A DNA stretch of 64,000 bases from Cupriavidus laharis (GCF_914271435.1 NZ_CAJZAI010000002.1:496001-560000), one strand, 5' to 3'; positions 25,937 through 34,597 are shown, counted from the stretch's first letter. Program-made: numbers and translations. The notes: generated by a model from the letters alone, not told the origin.

Positions 25937-26146
25937 GCTCCCGCTGTAAATCCGGATTGGTCCGCGATGGCGGCTTCACGTCGTGCTGCCCGCCATCCCT
26001 TGCATGATCGCGATTATGACAGGACGACTCGGGCATAGCGGGCGCAGATGCTTCGCTTGCCGACAGCCGGGACATGGCCGCGCATAAGCAAATGCAATAT
26101 GGTTCTTTGCCGCGCATGGCCTCGGGCACCATGCGCTGCTACCATG

Positions 26147-26419
26147 CGCAGGCCCGGCATCCTGTCGTTCGGCCTGAAGGCCGGCGGCCGTGAAGGCGGC
26201 GCGCGCTTCCTCGACGCGCTGCAGCTGTTTACGCGCCTGGTCAATATCGGCGAAGCCAAGTCGCTGGCCACGCATCCGGCTTCCACCACGCACCGCCAGC
26301 TCAATGCAGACGAGCTCAAGGCCGCTGGTGTGAGTGAAGACATGGTGCGGCTGTCGATCGGCATCGAGCATATTGATGATTTGATCGAAGACCTCGATCG
26401 CGCGCTGGCCGCGGCCTGA
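26147..26419 (+). pseudogene. C-terminal relic of O-acetylhomoserine sulfhydrylase (MetY)
   Basis: About 90 codons that match the end of PLP-dependent O-acetylhomoserine sulfhydrylases: PGILSFGLKAG, ARFLDALQLFTRLVNIG, SLATHPASTTHRQLN, GVSEDMVRLSIGIEH, DDLIEDLDRALAAA. The normal protein is about 430 residues with the PLP lysine well before this point, so roughly 330 residues are missing. The same frame upstream (from 26048) is unrelated sequence, so the gene is truncated, not merely mis-started. The remaining frame is intact to its stop, suggesting fairly recent loss. It adjoins the repeat region that starts near 26489. Confidence 0.85.
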
Positions 26420-26488
26420 GTGATGGGCGCCCCCCCCTGCGAGAAGGTTTATTGCCTGTTTGTGGGGGGTGTTCTGGCGAGTCTGGCA

Positions 26489-26576
26489 ATGATTGGCACG
26501 TCGTGCTTGGCATGCGTGGCTGTTTCGCCGGCGTAGCCGGCGACCTACTTTTACCCGAGCGGCAAAAGTAGGCAAA
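26489..26576 (+). repeat. Left arm of a long inverted repeat, with hairpin
   Basis: Pairs in inverted orientation with about 27281-27372. A 31-bp core is identical (26519-26549 against 27312-27342) and matches such as TCGTGCTTGG (26501-26510 against 27351-27360) extend it outward. It contains a hairpin at 26544-26572 with 9-bp arms CCTACTTTT and AAAAGTAGG. No transposase is present, so it is a dispersed repeat or a remnant. Confidence 0.75.
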
Positions 26577-26700
26577 AACGCGTTTTCGTGGTTGACGAAC
26601 GGCTCGACGAGGTGAAGACGGTCCAGGGGCATAACCAGACTGCCTGCCGCGTAGATGATTATTGAGCTTTCCCTATTTCACGACAACATCAAAGCAACCA

Positions 26701-26796
26701 CCGTCATTCCCGCGAAGGCGGGAATCCAGCGTCTTACAAGTCCCCCGAAGGGGGACAAAAAGTCACTGGGTCCCCGCCTGCGCGGGGACGACGAAT
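26701..26796. repeat. Dispersed REP-like palindromic repeats
   Basis: Contains short dyads: ATTCCCGC-GAA-GGCGGGAAT near 26706-26725, GTCCCCC-GAA-GGGGGAC near 26740-26756, and GTCCCCGC-CT-GCGCGGGGAC near 26770-26790. The first is the familiar intergenic repeat of beta-proteobacteria. No coding frame is supported. Confidence 0.65.
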
Positions 26797-26879
26797 ATTT
26801 TGCGTTGTCATGAATTCTGGAAACATCAATAGGATGGGACAGGGCGTACGAACGAACCCGGATTACGGAGTGGTCCCTA

Positions 26880-27109
26880 CTAACAGCGATATCGCGGGGA
26901 CGCCTACGGCTGCGCTGCGCGCAGTCAGTAGTCGGGGCGCGAAGGTCTGGCCCGAGCCGCGCCGTAGTGACGAAGCGCTGGGCGCATGTGCCATGCGCGG
27001 GGTAAAGAAGATCCCGACCCGTAGCGCCAGCAAGCTTGATGAGATCGCACCCAGACTAGGATGCGCGCGCAGCGCAGCCGAAGGCGTCCCACCGATGACG
27101 CTGTTGGAA
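26880..27109. repeat. Inner inverted repeat nested in the outer one
   Basis: The segment 26897-26923 (starting GGGACGCCTACGGCTGCG) matches the reverse complement of 27062-27090 with one mismatch and a 2-bp insertion. Weaker matching (AACAGCG and TAGTC...GGG) extends the arms to about 26880-26945 and 27040-27109. The middle, about 26950-27035, is single-copy. Several frames are open on both strands but look like by-products of the GC-rich repeat. Confidence 0.6.
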
Positions 27110-27280
27110 CGCTGTACCCGAGTCCAACTTGGGGATCGTACAAAAGTCGCTTAACGCCAGGCAGAGGTTCTGACTCACATGGCGTAGCAGGCTTGAACGG
27201 GCAACCAAGCATCGCGAGACCAAAGCCGCTCGAACCATAGAGGCGCACCGTTGATGGCCAGCCGCCAGGCGACGCGCTTT

Positions 27281-27372
27281 TCTGCCTACTCTTTTGTCGC
27301 TCGGACAAAAGAGTAGGTCGCCGGCTACGCCGGCGAAACAGCGGCACCAGCCAAGCACGACAACCCAATCAT
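27281..27372 (-). repeat. Right arm of the long inverted repeat, with hairpin
   Basis: Inverted copy of 26489-26576. It carries a perfect 14-bp stem, CCTACTCTTTTGTC and GACAAAAGAGTAGG, around a GCTCG loop (27285-27317). The corresponding hairpin in the left arm differs in sequence but is still paired, so the fold is kept between copies. Confidence 0.75.
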
Positions 27373-27508
27373 CACCAATGTCCCCCTAAATACACTCCCG
27401 TCATAAGAGCATGACAAATTACTCGTTCCCCCATTATCTGCCCCTCCCTACAATGACCCGACCATGCAGCCCCAGGCTGCGCGATTCCGAAAACCACGGG
27501 GAGCTTTG

Positions 27509-28321
27509 ATGAAGATCGGCAAGGGGATCCGGCTGTTCGCAGCCGTGCTGGCAATTGGCGTGATGCAGGCAGCAGGCGCTGCCGATCCGGACAAGAAGGA
27601 AATCCGCTTCGGCGCAACGGCCGGCCCGTACGCAGACCAGATCCGCTACGGCGTGAAGCCGGTGCTGGAGAAGCGCGGCTACAAGGTCACCATCGTCGAG
27701 TTCAGCGACTACGTGCAGCCGAACCTGGCGCTGGCCGATGGCGCGATCGACGCCAACGCGTTCCAGCACGTGGCCTACCTGAAGAAGTTCTCGGCCGACC
27801 GCAAGCTGCAGCTGTCCGAAGTCATCCAGGTGCCCACCGCGCCGATCGGCATCTACAGCAACAAGCACAAGACCCTGACGGAAGTGAAGCCCGGCGCCAC
27901 GGTGTCGCTGCCCAACGATCCGACCAACCTGGCGCGCGCCATCACCATCCTGCAGCAGATCGGCTGGGTCACGCTCAAGCCGGGCACCGACAGCATCCGC
28001 GCGTCGGAGCGCGACATCGACAGCAACCCCCACAAGCTCAAGCTGATCCAGCTCGAAGCCGCACAACTGCCGCGCTCGCTCGATGACGTGGACTATGCCT
28101 TCGTCAACGGCAACTTCGCGCTGGCGGCCGGCCTGAAGCTGACCTCGGCCCTGGCGCTGGAGAAGATCCCCGATTACTACATGAACCTCGTAGCCGTGAA
28201 GACGGCAGACCTCAACAAGCCCTTCGTGAAGGACATCCGCGAGGCCTACCAGTCCGCCGAGTTCAAGGCAGTGGCGCAACAGCGCTTCGCAGGCTTCGTG
28301 CCGCCGGCTTACCAGAAGTAA
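27509..28321 (+). CDS. metQ: MetQ/NlpA-family methionine-type binding protein
   Basis: Exported receptor of the NlpA/MetQ family, 270 residues; family members bind D/L-methionine for MetNI importers. A signal peptide of about 23 residues ends QAAGA/ADPDKK. It has no lipobox Cys, so it is probably a soluble periplasmic form rather than a lipoprotein. Family signatures include IRFGATAGPYADQIRYGVKPVLEKRGY and DANAFQHVAYL. ATG 27509 has GGGGAG 7 bp upstream. MetN and MetI are not adjacent, so it is an orphan receptor, next to a metY relic. Confidence 0.85.
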   Translation: MKIGKGIRLFAAVLAIGVMQAAGAADPDKKEIRFGATAGPYADQIRYGVKPVLEKRGYKVTIVEFSDYVQPNLALADGAIDANAFQHVAYLKKFSADRKLQLSEVIQVPTAPIGIYSNKHKTLTEVKPGATVSLPNDPTNLARAITILQQIGWVTLKPGTDSIRASERDIDSNPHKLKLIQLEAAQLPRSLDDVDYAFVNGNFALAAGLKLTSALALEKIPDYYMNLVAVKTADLNKPFVKDIREAYQSAEFKAVAQQRFAGFVPPAYQK

Positions 28322-28348
28322 GCACCACGGCAGATACCGCACCAATCG

Positions 28349-28378
28349 AAAGGCTCCCGTCGGGAGCCTTTCTTGTTT
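28349..28378 (+). terminator. Rho-independent terminator after metQ
   Basis: Stem AAAGGCTCCC/GGGAGCCTTT with a GTC loop, followed by CTTGTTTT. It starts 28 bp after the stop codon. Confidence 0.85.
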
Positions 28379-28592
28379 TCTGTGGCCGGTGCTCGGCATC
28401 GTGCCGATGCGGTCCGTTTGCTGCACCACGGCATGGCCGCCCCCTCCACACTTCTGCGCCCCGAGTAACACAAGCGCCGCTTTCCATCCCCCGCCGGCGC
28501 GCCCATGCCCTACACTCAAAGCAACCCGACCCGATCCCACGATCCCATAAGGACGCACGGGATCCCTGACACGCACATCGGAGGCCTCCCAC

Positions 28593-29693
28593 ATGGGCAC
28601 GGTTGCGAGCTTTGACATCGGCTACACACGATACCTGGACCCGCCGGGCGCATCACCGGTTTCTTCTTCCCCTCCCCCTCCATTCGCCACCGACCCGGAC
28701 GCGCTGCTGCCGCTGTACCGCGCGATGGTGCTGACCCGACAGTTCGACCTCAAGGCCATCGCGCTACAGCGTACCGGCAAGATCGGCACGTTCGCGTCGG
28801 CGCTCGGGCAAGAGGCAATCGGCGTGGGCGTGGCCAGCGCCATGCGCGCCGAGGACGTGCTGGTGCCGTCCTACCGCGATCATGCCGCGCAGTTTGTGCG
28901 CGGCGTCACCATGACCGAGAGCCTCCTGTACTGGGGCGGCGACGAGCGCGGCAGCGGATTTGCGGCGGCGCCACATGACTTCGGCAACTGCGTGCCGATC
29001 GGCACGCAGGTCTGCCATGCCGCGGGCGTGGCCTATGCCTTCCTGTTGCGCAACGAGGCGCGCGTAGCAGTCTGCCTGCTCGGCGACGGCGGCACCTCGA
29101 AAGGCGACTTCTACGAGGGCATGAACATGGCCGGCGCCTGGCATGCGCCGCTGGTGATCGTCGTGAACAACAACCAGTGGGCCATCTCCATGCCGCGCAG
29201 CCGCCAGACAGCCGCGCATACGCTCGCGCAGAAGGCGATCGCGGCGGGCATTCCGGGCGAGCAGATCGACGGCAACGACGTGGTGGCGGTGCGGCACCGC
29301 GTGGGCGAGGCCATCGACCGCGCGCGGGCCGGCGAAGGGCCGGCGCTGATCGAGGCCGTCACCTACCGGCTTGGCGACCACACCACGGCCGACGATGCCT
29401 CGCGCTACCGCGACGAGGCTACCGTCAAGGCGCACTGGCAGGCCGAGCCGCTGCTCAGGCTGCGCGAGCACCTGGTGAAACTCGGCGCGTGGGATGCGGG
29501 GCGCGAAGAGGCACTGGTGCGCGAATGCTCGCAGCAGGTGGCCAAAGCCGTGGAAGCCTACCTGGCGCTGCCGCCGCCCGACCCGGCCGCGATGTTCGAC
29601 TGTCTGTTCGCCACCATGCCGGCGGCGTTGCAGGAACAGCTGGCGACGGCGCGGCGCTATGCGGCGCCGCATGGCCAGCCCAACCCGAACTGA
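28593..29693 (+). CDS. 2-oxoacid dehydrogenase E1 alpha subunit
   Basis: Thiamine-diphosphate-binding alpha chain of a pyruvate or branched-chain 2-oxoacid dehydrogenase, 366 residues. The TPP motif runs from GDGGTSKGDF (164-173) to VVNNNQW (190-196), and PSYRDHAAQFVRG matches the substrate/channel segment. The first 30 residues are Pro/Ser-rich and probably disordered. GGAGG lies 9 bp before ATG 28593. It is followed by E1 beta (12 bp) and E2 (18 bp) in one operon. The heterodimeric E1 separates it from the single-chain AceE-type pyruvate dehydrogenase. Pyruvate, branched-chain oxoacids or acetoin are all possible substrates. Confidence 0.9.
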   Translation: MGTVASFDIGYTRYLDPPGASPVSSSPPPPFATDPDALLPLYRAMVLTRQFDLKAIALQRTGKIGTFASALGQEAIGVGVASAMRAEDVLVPSYRDHAAQFVRGVTMTESLLYWGGDERGSGFAAAPHDFGNCVPIGTQVCHAAGVAYAFLLRNEARVAVCLLGDGGTSKGDFYEGMNMAGAWHAPLVIVVNNNQWAISMPRSRQTAAHTLAQKAIAAGIPGEQIDGNDVVAVRHRVGEAIDRARAGEGPALIEAVTYRLGDHTTADDASRYRDEATVKAHWQAEPLLRLREHLVKLGAWDAGREEALVRECSQQVAKAVEAYLALPPPDPAAMFDCLFATMPAALQEQLATARRYAAPHGQPNPN

Positions 29694-29705
29694 GGCGAGC
29701 GCACC

Positions 29706-30683
29706 ATGGCTGAAATCACTCTGGTCGAGGCCGTCAACCAGGCGCTGGGCTACGCGCTGGAACACGACCCCGACGTCATGCTGCTGGGCGAGGACATCGG
29801 CGTGAACGGCGGCGTATTCCGCGCCACGGCCGGCCTGCAGGCACGCTTCGGCCCGCAGCGCGTGCTGGACACTCCGCTGGCCGAAGCCGGCATCGTCGGC
29901 GCCGCCATCGGCATGGCGGCGATGGGGCTGAAGCCGGTGGCCGAGATCCAGTTCACGGGCTTCATCTACCCGGCCATCGACAACATCATCAACCACGCCG
30001 GGCGGATGCGGCACCGCACGCGCAACCGCTTGGCCTGCCCGCTGGTGGTGCGCTCGCCGTTCGGCGCGGGCATCCACGCGCCCGAGCATCATTCGGAAAG
30101 CCCCGAGGCGATGTTCGCCCACATGCCCGGCATCCGCGTGGTCATCCCCTCATCGCCGGCGCGCGCTTATGGCCTGCTGCTGGCTTCGATCAACGATCCC
30201 GACCCGGTGATCTTCCTGGAGCCGACACGGCTGTACCGGCTGTTCCGGCAGGAAGTCGCCGATGACGGCGCGGCGCTGCCGCTCGATGCCTGCTTCACGC
30301 TGCGCGACGGCAGCGATGTCACGCTGGTGAGCTGGGGCGCGATGGTGCAGGAAACGCTGGCCGCGGCGGACCAGCTCGCGGAGGAAGGCGTGTCCGCGGC
30401 CGTGATCGACGTGGCCACGCTCAAGCCGCTCGACATGCAGACCATCCTTGAATCGGTGGCGCGCACGAGCCGCTGCGTGATCGTGCATGAGGCGCCGCGC
30501 ACGGCGGGCTTCGGCGCGGAGATCGCGGCGGGGCTGGCCGATGCCGGCCTGTACTCGCTGGCCGCGCCGGTGCAGCGCGTGACGGGCTTCGACACCGTGG
30601 TGCCGCTCTCGCGGCTCGAACATACGTATCTGCCAAGCGTGGCACGCATCGTCGATGCCGTGCGCAAGGCGCTGGCGGCCTGA
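29706..30683 (+). CDS. 2-oxoacid dehydrogenase E1 beta subunit
   Basis: Beta chain that completes the E1 active site, 325 residues. Family signatures are MLLGEDIGVNGGVFRATAGL, TPLAEAGIVGAAIGMA, the histidine segment RSPFGAGIHAPEHHSESPEA, and a C-terminal transketolase fold (IDVATLKPLD, VIVHEAPRTAGFGAEIAA). It pairs with the upstream alpha chain to decarboxylate the oxoacid and acylate the lipoyl group of E2. Confidence 0.93.
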   Translation: MAEITLVEAVNQALGYALEHDPDVMLLGEDIGVNGGVFRATAGLQARFGPQRVLDTPLAEAGIVGAAIGMAAMGLKPVAEIQFTGFIYPAIDNIINHAGRMRHRTRNRLACPLVVRSPFGAGIHAPEHHSESPEAMFAHMPGIRVVIPSSPARAYGLLLASINDPDPVIFLEPTRLYRLFRQEVADDGAALPLDACFTLRDGSDVTLVSWGAMVQETLAAADQLAEEGVSAAVIDVATLKPLDMQTILESVARTSRCVIVHEAPRTAGFGAEIAAGLADAGLYSLAAPVQRVTGFDTVVPLSRLEHTYLPSVARIVDAVRKALAA

Positions 30684-30701
30684 CAATCCGGGGACGCAAC
30701 G

Positions 30702-31811
30702 ATGAGAGTGTTCAAGCTGCCCGACCTGGGCGAAGGCCTGCAGGAGGCCGAGATCGTGACCTGGCACGTCAAGGTGGGGGACACCGTAGCCACCGACCAG
30801 CCGCTGCTGTCGGTGGAGACAGCCAAGGCGATCGTGGAGATTCCATCGCCGTACGCCGGCACGATTGGCAAGCTGTTCGCCCAGGCGGGCGACATCGTCC
30901 ACCTGGGCGCGCCGCTCGCGGGCTTCGAGGGCGCGGGGGACGACGCCGACGCGGGCACCGTGGTCGGTGCCGTCAAGGTCGGCTCGCAGGTGGTGGCGGA
31001 ATCGGCCACGCCGCTCGCACCCGGCGCGGGCGGCGCCGGCATCAAGGCCACCCCAGCGGTGCGCGCGCTGGCACGGCGCCTGGGCGTGGACCTGGCGATG
31101 GCAAACCCGTCCGGGCCGGATGGCGTGGTCACGGCCGCGGACGTGGAGCGCGTGGCCTCGACGCTGGCCGAGACCGGACCGGGCGAGGTGCTGCGTGGCG
31201 TGCGCCGCGCGATGGCGCAGAACATGGCGCGCGCGCAGAGCGAGGTGGCCGCCGCGACCGTGATGGACGATGCGGATATCCATGCCTGGCAGGGCGCGCA
31301 TGACGTGACCATCCGCCTGGTGCGTGCGCTGGTCGCCGGGTGCCGCGCCGAGCCGGGCCTGAATGCCTGGTACGAGGGCCAGACCGGCAAGCGCCACGTC
31401 ATGCAGAAGATCGACGTCGGCATTGCCGCCGACCTGCCCGAAGGCCTGTTCGTGCCGGTGCTGCGCAACGTAGGCAACCGCGATGCGGCCGACCTGCGCA
31501 AGGGTCTGGACCGCATGCGCGCCGATATCCGCGCGCGCACCATCGCGCCCGAGGAAATGCGCGGCAGCACCATCACGCTGTCCAACTTCGGCATGATCGC
31601 GGGCCGCTATGCCGCGCCCATCGTGGTGCCGCCAACCGTGGCGATCCTCGGCGCCGGCCACATCCGCGACGAAGTGGTGGCCGCCGGCGGCGTGCCAGCG
31701 GTGCACCGCGTGATGCCGCTGAGCCTGACCTTCGACCACCGCGTGGTCACCGGCGGCGAGGCAGCACGCTTCCTCGCGGCGGTGATCGCCGACCTGGCGC
31801 TGCCGGAATAG
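30702..31811 (+). CDS. 2-oxoacid dehydrogenase E2 (lipoyl acyltransferase)
   Basis: Core acyltransferase, 369 residues: one lipoyl domain with lipoylated Lys42 (SVETAKAIVEIP), a peripheral-subunit-binding domain at about 117-152 (TPAVRALARRLGVDL), and a short catalytic domain. The catalytic motif, normally DHRxxDG, reads DHRVVTGG (345-352), so the conserved Asp is Thr350 here while His346 is kept. The protein is at the short end of the family range. No E3 (lipoamide dehydrogenase) gene follows, so the complex must borrow one from elsewhere. Confidence 0.9.
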   Translation: MRVFKLPDLGEGLQEAEIVTWHVKVGDTVATDQPLLSVETAKAIVEIPSPYAGTIGKLFAQAGDIVHLGAPLAGFEGAGDDADAGTVVGAVKVGSQVVAESATPLAPGAGGAGIKATPAVRALARRLGVDLAMANPSGPDGVVTAADVERVASTLAETGPGEVLRGVRRAMAQNMARAQSEVAAATVMDDADIHAWQGAHDVTIRLVRALVAGCRAEPGLNAWYEGQTGKRHVMQKIDVGIAADLPEGLFVPVLRNVGNRDAADLRKGLDRMRADIRARTIAPEEMRGSTITLSNFGMIAGRYAAPIVVPPTVAILGAGHIRDEVVAAGGVPAVHRVMPLSLTFDHRVVTGGEAARFLAAVIADLALPE

Positions 31812-31820
31812 TCCGCGGCG

Positions 31821-32027
31821 TCAGGCCAGGCGGATCTCGCCGTCGAATGTCGCGCTCAGTTTCAGCCTGCCGAGTTCCAGCGTCATCTTCACCGGCAGGA
31901 TCTCATTGCCAGCCAGGTCGCCGCTGGCCAGCGCGGCTGCCACGGCCTGCTCGATCTCGCGCTGGGAACTGACACCGACGGTCTTGAGGAACTTGCGGAT
32001 GCTCGTGTTGAAGGCTTCCTGATCCAT
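31821..32027 (-). CDS. Small DUF6494-like protein (68 residues)
   Basis: A compact 68-residue protein, starting MDQEAFNTSIRKFLKTVGVSSQREIEQAV, a pattern I associate with the DUF6494 family, whose function is unknown. Helices in the first half are followed by a strand-rich end (VKMTLELGRLKLSATFDGEIRLA). AGGAGA lies 6 bp before ATG 32027. It is convergent with the E2 gene and divergent from the phospholipase D-type gene. The family name is from memory of the motif; the gene call itself is firm. Confidence 0.8.
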   Translation of the reverse strand: MDQEAFNTSIRKFLKTVGVSSQREIEQAVAAALASGDLAGNEILPVKMTLELGRLKLSATFDGEIRLA

Positions 32028-32144
32028 GGCGGTCTCCTGACTGGCGGTTCGGGTACGTCTTGATAGTAGTGCAGGCAGTCGAAGGACTGGCGCGCGGGTG
32101 CAAAACGCGCTACACAGGAGGCTGGCCGCCGCCCAGGAGAAGCG

Positions 32145-33755
32145 ATGTCCGCGATCCATGACCGCCCCAGCCCGACGTCCCGCTGGCTGTACCGCCTCGC
32201 GTCCCTGCTGGCTGCCGCACTGTTGATGACGGGCTGCGCCGGCCTGCCGCCGCAGGACGGACGCGTCGCCTCCTACACGGTCACCGATACGGCCGGCACG
32301 CTGCTGGGCCGCACCATGGCGCCGATGCTGTCGGCGCACCCGGGCCAGTCAGCGTTCTATCCGCTGGCCAGCGGCCCGGACGCGCTGGTCGCGCGGCTGG
32401 CGCTGGCCAGGGCCGCGCAGCGCACGCTGGACGTGCAGTACTACATCTACGACGGCGACCTGACGGGCAAGGCGCTGCTGGCCGACATCATTGCCGCGGC
32501 CGACCGCGGCGTGCGCGTGCGGCTGCTGCTTGATGACCTGCACATGTCCGGCCAGGACCGCATTCTCTCCGCACTCGACGAGCATCCGAACATCGAGGTG
32601 CGGCTGTTCAACCCGTTCACCGCGCGCAGCCTGCGCATGGCCGAGATGGCCTTCGACTACAGCCGGCTGAACCGCCGCATGCACAACAAGTCGATGACGG
32701 CCGACAACCAGCTCACCATCGTCGGCGGCCGCAATATCGGCGACGCGTATTTCTCCGCCGACAAGGGCTCCGACTTCACCGACCTGGACCTGCTGCTGGC
32801 CGGCCCCGTGGTACCCGAAGTTTCGGCTGTATTCGACGACTACTGGAACGGCGCCGCCGCATATCCGGTCAGCGCGCTGGCCAAACCACCCGAGGACGCG
32901 GCAGCGCAGCTGCAGGCGGTGCGCGAATACCTCGACCGGCACGTTGCCGAGGCCCGCGGCGGCGAGTATTCGCAGACCTTGCTGGCATCCGGGCTGGCAC
33001 AGGCACTGGAAGGCGGCAAGCTTCCCGCGTATTGGGGCCATGCCACGGTCATCGCCGACAAGGCGGCGAAGGTCACGCTGCCGCCCGAGGACGATTCCAG
33101 CCATGCCATCCCGAAGCTGGCAAAGCTGCTCGGCAGCGCGCAGCAGGAACTGGCGCTGGTATCGCCGTACTTCGTGCCGGACCGCAAGTCGGTTGAGTGG
33201 CTTGCGCAGATGACAAAGCGCGGCGTGACGGTGCGCATCCTGACCAATTCCTTCGCCGCCACGGACGTCAGCGCCGTGCACGCGGGCTATTCACCATGGC
33301 GCAAGGACCTGCTCGAAGCCGGCGTCGAACTGTACGAGCTCAAGCCTTCCGCCTATGCCGAGATGGCACGAGAAGGCAAGCACGCGCACCGCAGCATGAT
33401 CAGCAAGAGCCGCGCAAGCCTGCATGCCAAGAGCTACATGGTGGACCGGCACCTCCTGTTCGTCGGCTCGCTCAACCTGGACCCGCGCTCGGCCCGGCTC
33501 AATACGGAGATGGGCGTGGTCGTCGACAGCGCGCCGCTGTGCGCGGCGCTCGGCAAGGACCTGGACCAGGCGCTGCTGGACGTCGCCTACAAGGTCGTGC
33601 TGGCCCCCGGCACCGACGGCAACGCCTCGCACCTGGAATGGCTGACACGCGAGAACGGCCTGCTGCGCACCTATGACAGCGAACCGGGCATGGGCGCCCT
33701 GCAGCATCTTGGGCAGGGCCTGCTGCGGATGCTGCCGATCGAGGAAGAACTGTAG
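32145..33755 (+). CDS. Phospholipase D-family lipoprotein, cardiolipin synthase-like (ClsC type)
   Basis: A 536-residue enzyme with two HKD motifs: H180-K182-D187 (HNKSMTADNQ) and H427-K429-D434 (HAKSYMVDRH), the pair that forms one phospholipase D active site. The N-terminus has a hydrophobic segment ending LMTGC, a likely lipobox with Cys31, so it is probably anchored on the outer face of the membrane. The layout resembles ClsC-type synthases and the family of lipoprotein PLDs. Likely action is phosphatidyl transfer between phospholipids; nuclease-type PLDs are less likely given two motifs and the envelope location. Confidence 0.85.
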   Translation: MSAIHDRPSPTSRWLYRLASLLAAALLMTGCAGLPPQDGRVASYTVTDTAGTLLGRTMAPMLSAHPGQSAFYPLASGPDALVARLALARAAQRTLDVQYYIYDGDLTGKALLADIIAAADRGVRVRLLLDDLHMSGQDRILSALDEHPNIEVRLFNPFTARSLRMAEMAFDYSRLNRRMHNKSMTADNQLTIVGGRNIGDAYFSADKGSDFTDLDLLLAGPVVPEVSAVFDDYWNGAAAYPVSALAKPPEDAAAQLQAVREYLDRHVAEARGGEYSQTLLASGLAQALEGGKLPAYWGHATVIADKAAKVTLPPEDDSSHAIPKLAKLLGSAQQELALVSPYFVPDRKSVEWLAQMTKRGVTVRILTNSFAATDVSAVHAGYSPWRKDLLEAGVELYELKPSAYAEMAREGKHAHRSMISKSRASLHAKSYMVDRHLLFVGSLNLDPRSARLNTEMGVVVDSAPLCAALGKDLDQALLDVAYKVVLAPGTDGNASHLEWLTRENGLLRTYDSEPGMGALQHLGQGLLRMLPIEEEL

Positions 33756-34084
33756 ACCGCGGGGCCGTGCGCAGGGCGCTGACCGACAGGGCCTGAGCCG
33801 GGCCCCGGGTCGCGCCATCACACCTGCTGCGCGAGCCGAGCGCAGCGCTCGGTCGCTTCGCCCAGCGTGCCCTGCTAATTCCCCTCCCCCCAGCGCCGCA
33901 AGCACGCCGGCGCATGAGCTTCTGGCACGCGCCCCCGTCCGAGGGCTGCGCGACGACATCGGGAGCCGCACTGTGGGGCTGTCGCGACGAGCGGGCAATT
34001 CCTATACTTGAGTGGCTGCGCGAGCCGGGGCATGCGCCGGACGGAATCGCGCCGGCTTCCAGTGGACTGGCAAGGGAGAACACG
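33756..34084. other. Intergenic region before uspA
   Basis: 329 bp. It holds a hairpin near 33837-33860 (CCGAGCGC-AGC-GCTCGG at its centre) that may end the preceding transcript, and TATACT at 34003-34008, a five-of-six -10 match about 77 bp before the uspA start, without a good -35. No gene is supported. Confidence 0.4.
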
Positions 34085-34522
34085 ATGTTCAAGCACTTCC
34101 TGGTTCCCACAGACGGTTCTCCCCGTGCCGACGCGATGATTGCGCGCGCCGTAACCTTTGCCGGACGCCTCGGCGCCCGCGTCACCGGGTTGCATGTGAT
34201 TCCCCAGTACCACCTGATGACCTACCGGCTGACCAGCCTGCAGGACACCCGGGAGACGTTCGCCGCGGAGGCAGCGCGCCACGCGGACGAGTTCCTGGCC
34301 GCCCTGAGCCGTGCCGCCACGCAGGCTGGCGTGCCATGCGACACGGTCACCGCCACGGACGACCACCCGTGGCAGGCCATCGTGCAGACGGCGCAGCAGC
34401 GAGATTGCGACCTGATCGTGATGTCATCGCACGGGCGGCGCGGCCTGCAGGCCATGCTGATCGGCAGCGAGACACACAAGGTCCTGACGCACAGCGCGAT
34501 TCCCGTGCTGGTATTCCACTAG
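34085..34522 (+). CDS. Universal stress protein, UspA family
   Basis: A 145-residue single Usp domain. It starts FKHFLVPTDGSPRAD and ends with the nucleotide-binding signature VMSSHGRRGLQAMLIGSETHKVLTH, so it is of the ATP-binding class. GGGAG precedes ATG 34085. It is 75 bp upstream of the peroxiredoxin gene on the same strand, so the two may form a stress operon. Targets of Usp proteins are unknown. Confidence 0.92.
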   Translation: MFKHFLVPTDGSPRADAMIARAVTFAGRLGARVTGLHVIPQYHLMTYRLTSLQDTRETFAAEAARHADEFLAALSRAATQAGVPCDTVTATDDHPWQAIVQTAQQRDCDLIVMSSHGRRGLQAMLIGSETHKVLTHSAIPVLVFH

Positions 34523-34597
34523 GGTTCCCACACGGGGCCTGGCAAGCGGGCGACAGCCCATCCATTGACCTTCACCACCAGACCAAGGAGTTCGATT

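Noticed and set aside
26048-26146. Frame upstream of the metY relic read as part of the same protein
   Set aside because: These 33 residues do not resemble MetY and carry no start signal; the similarity starts abruptly near 26147.
26925-27368. Open frames inside the inverted-repeat region
   Set aside because: They run across repeat arms on both strands, have no RBS, and look like low-information by-products of GC-rich repeats.
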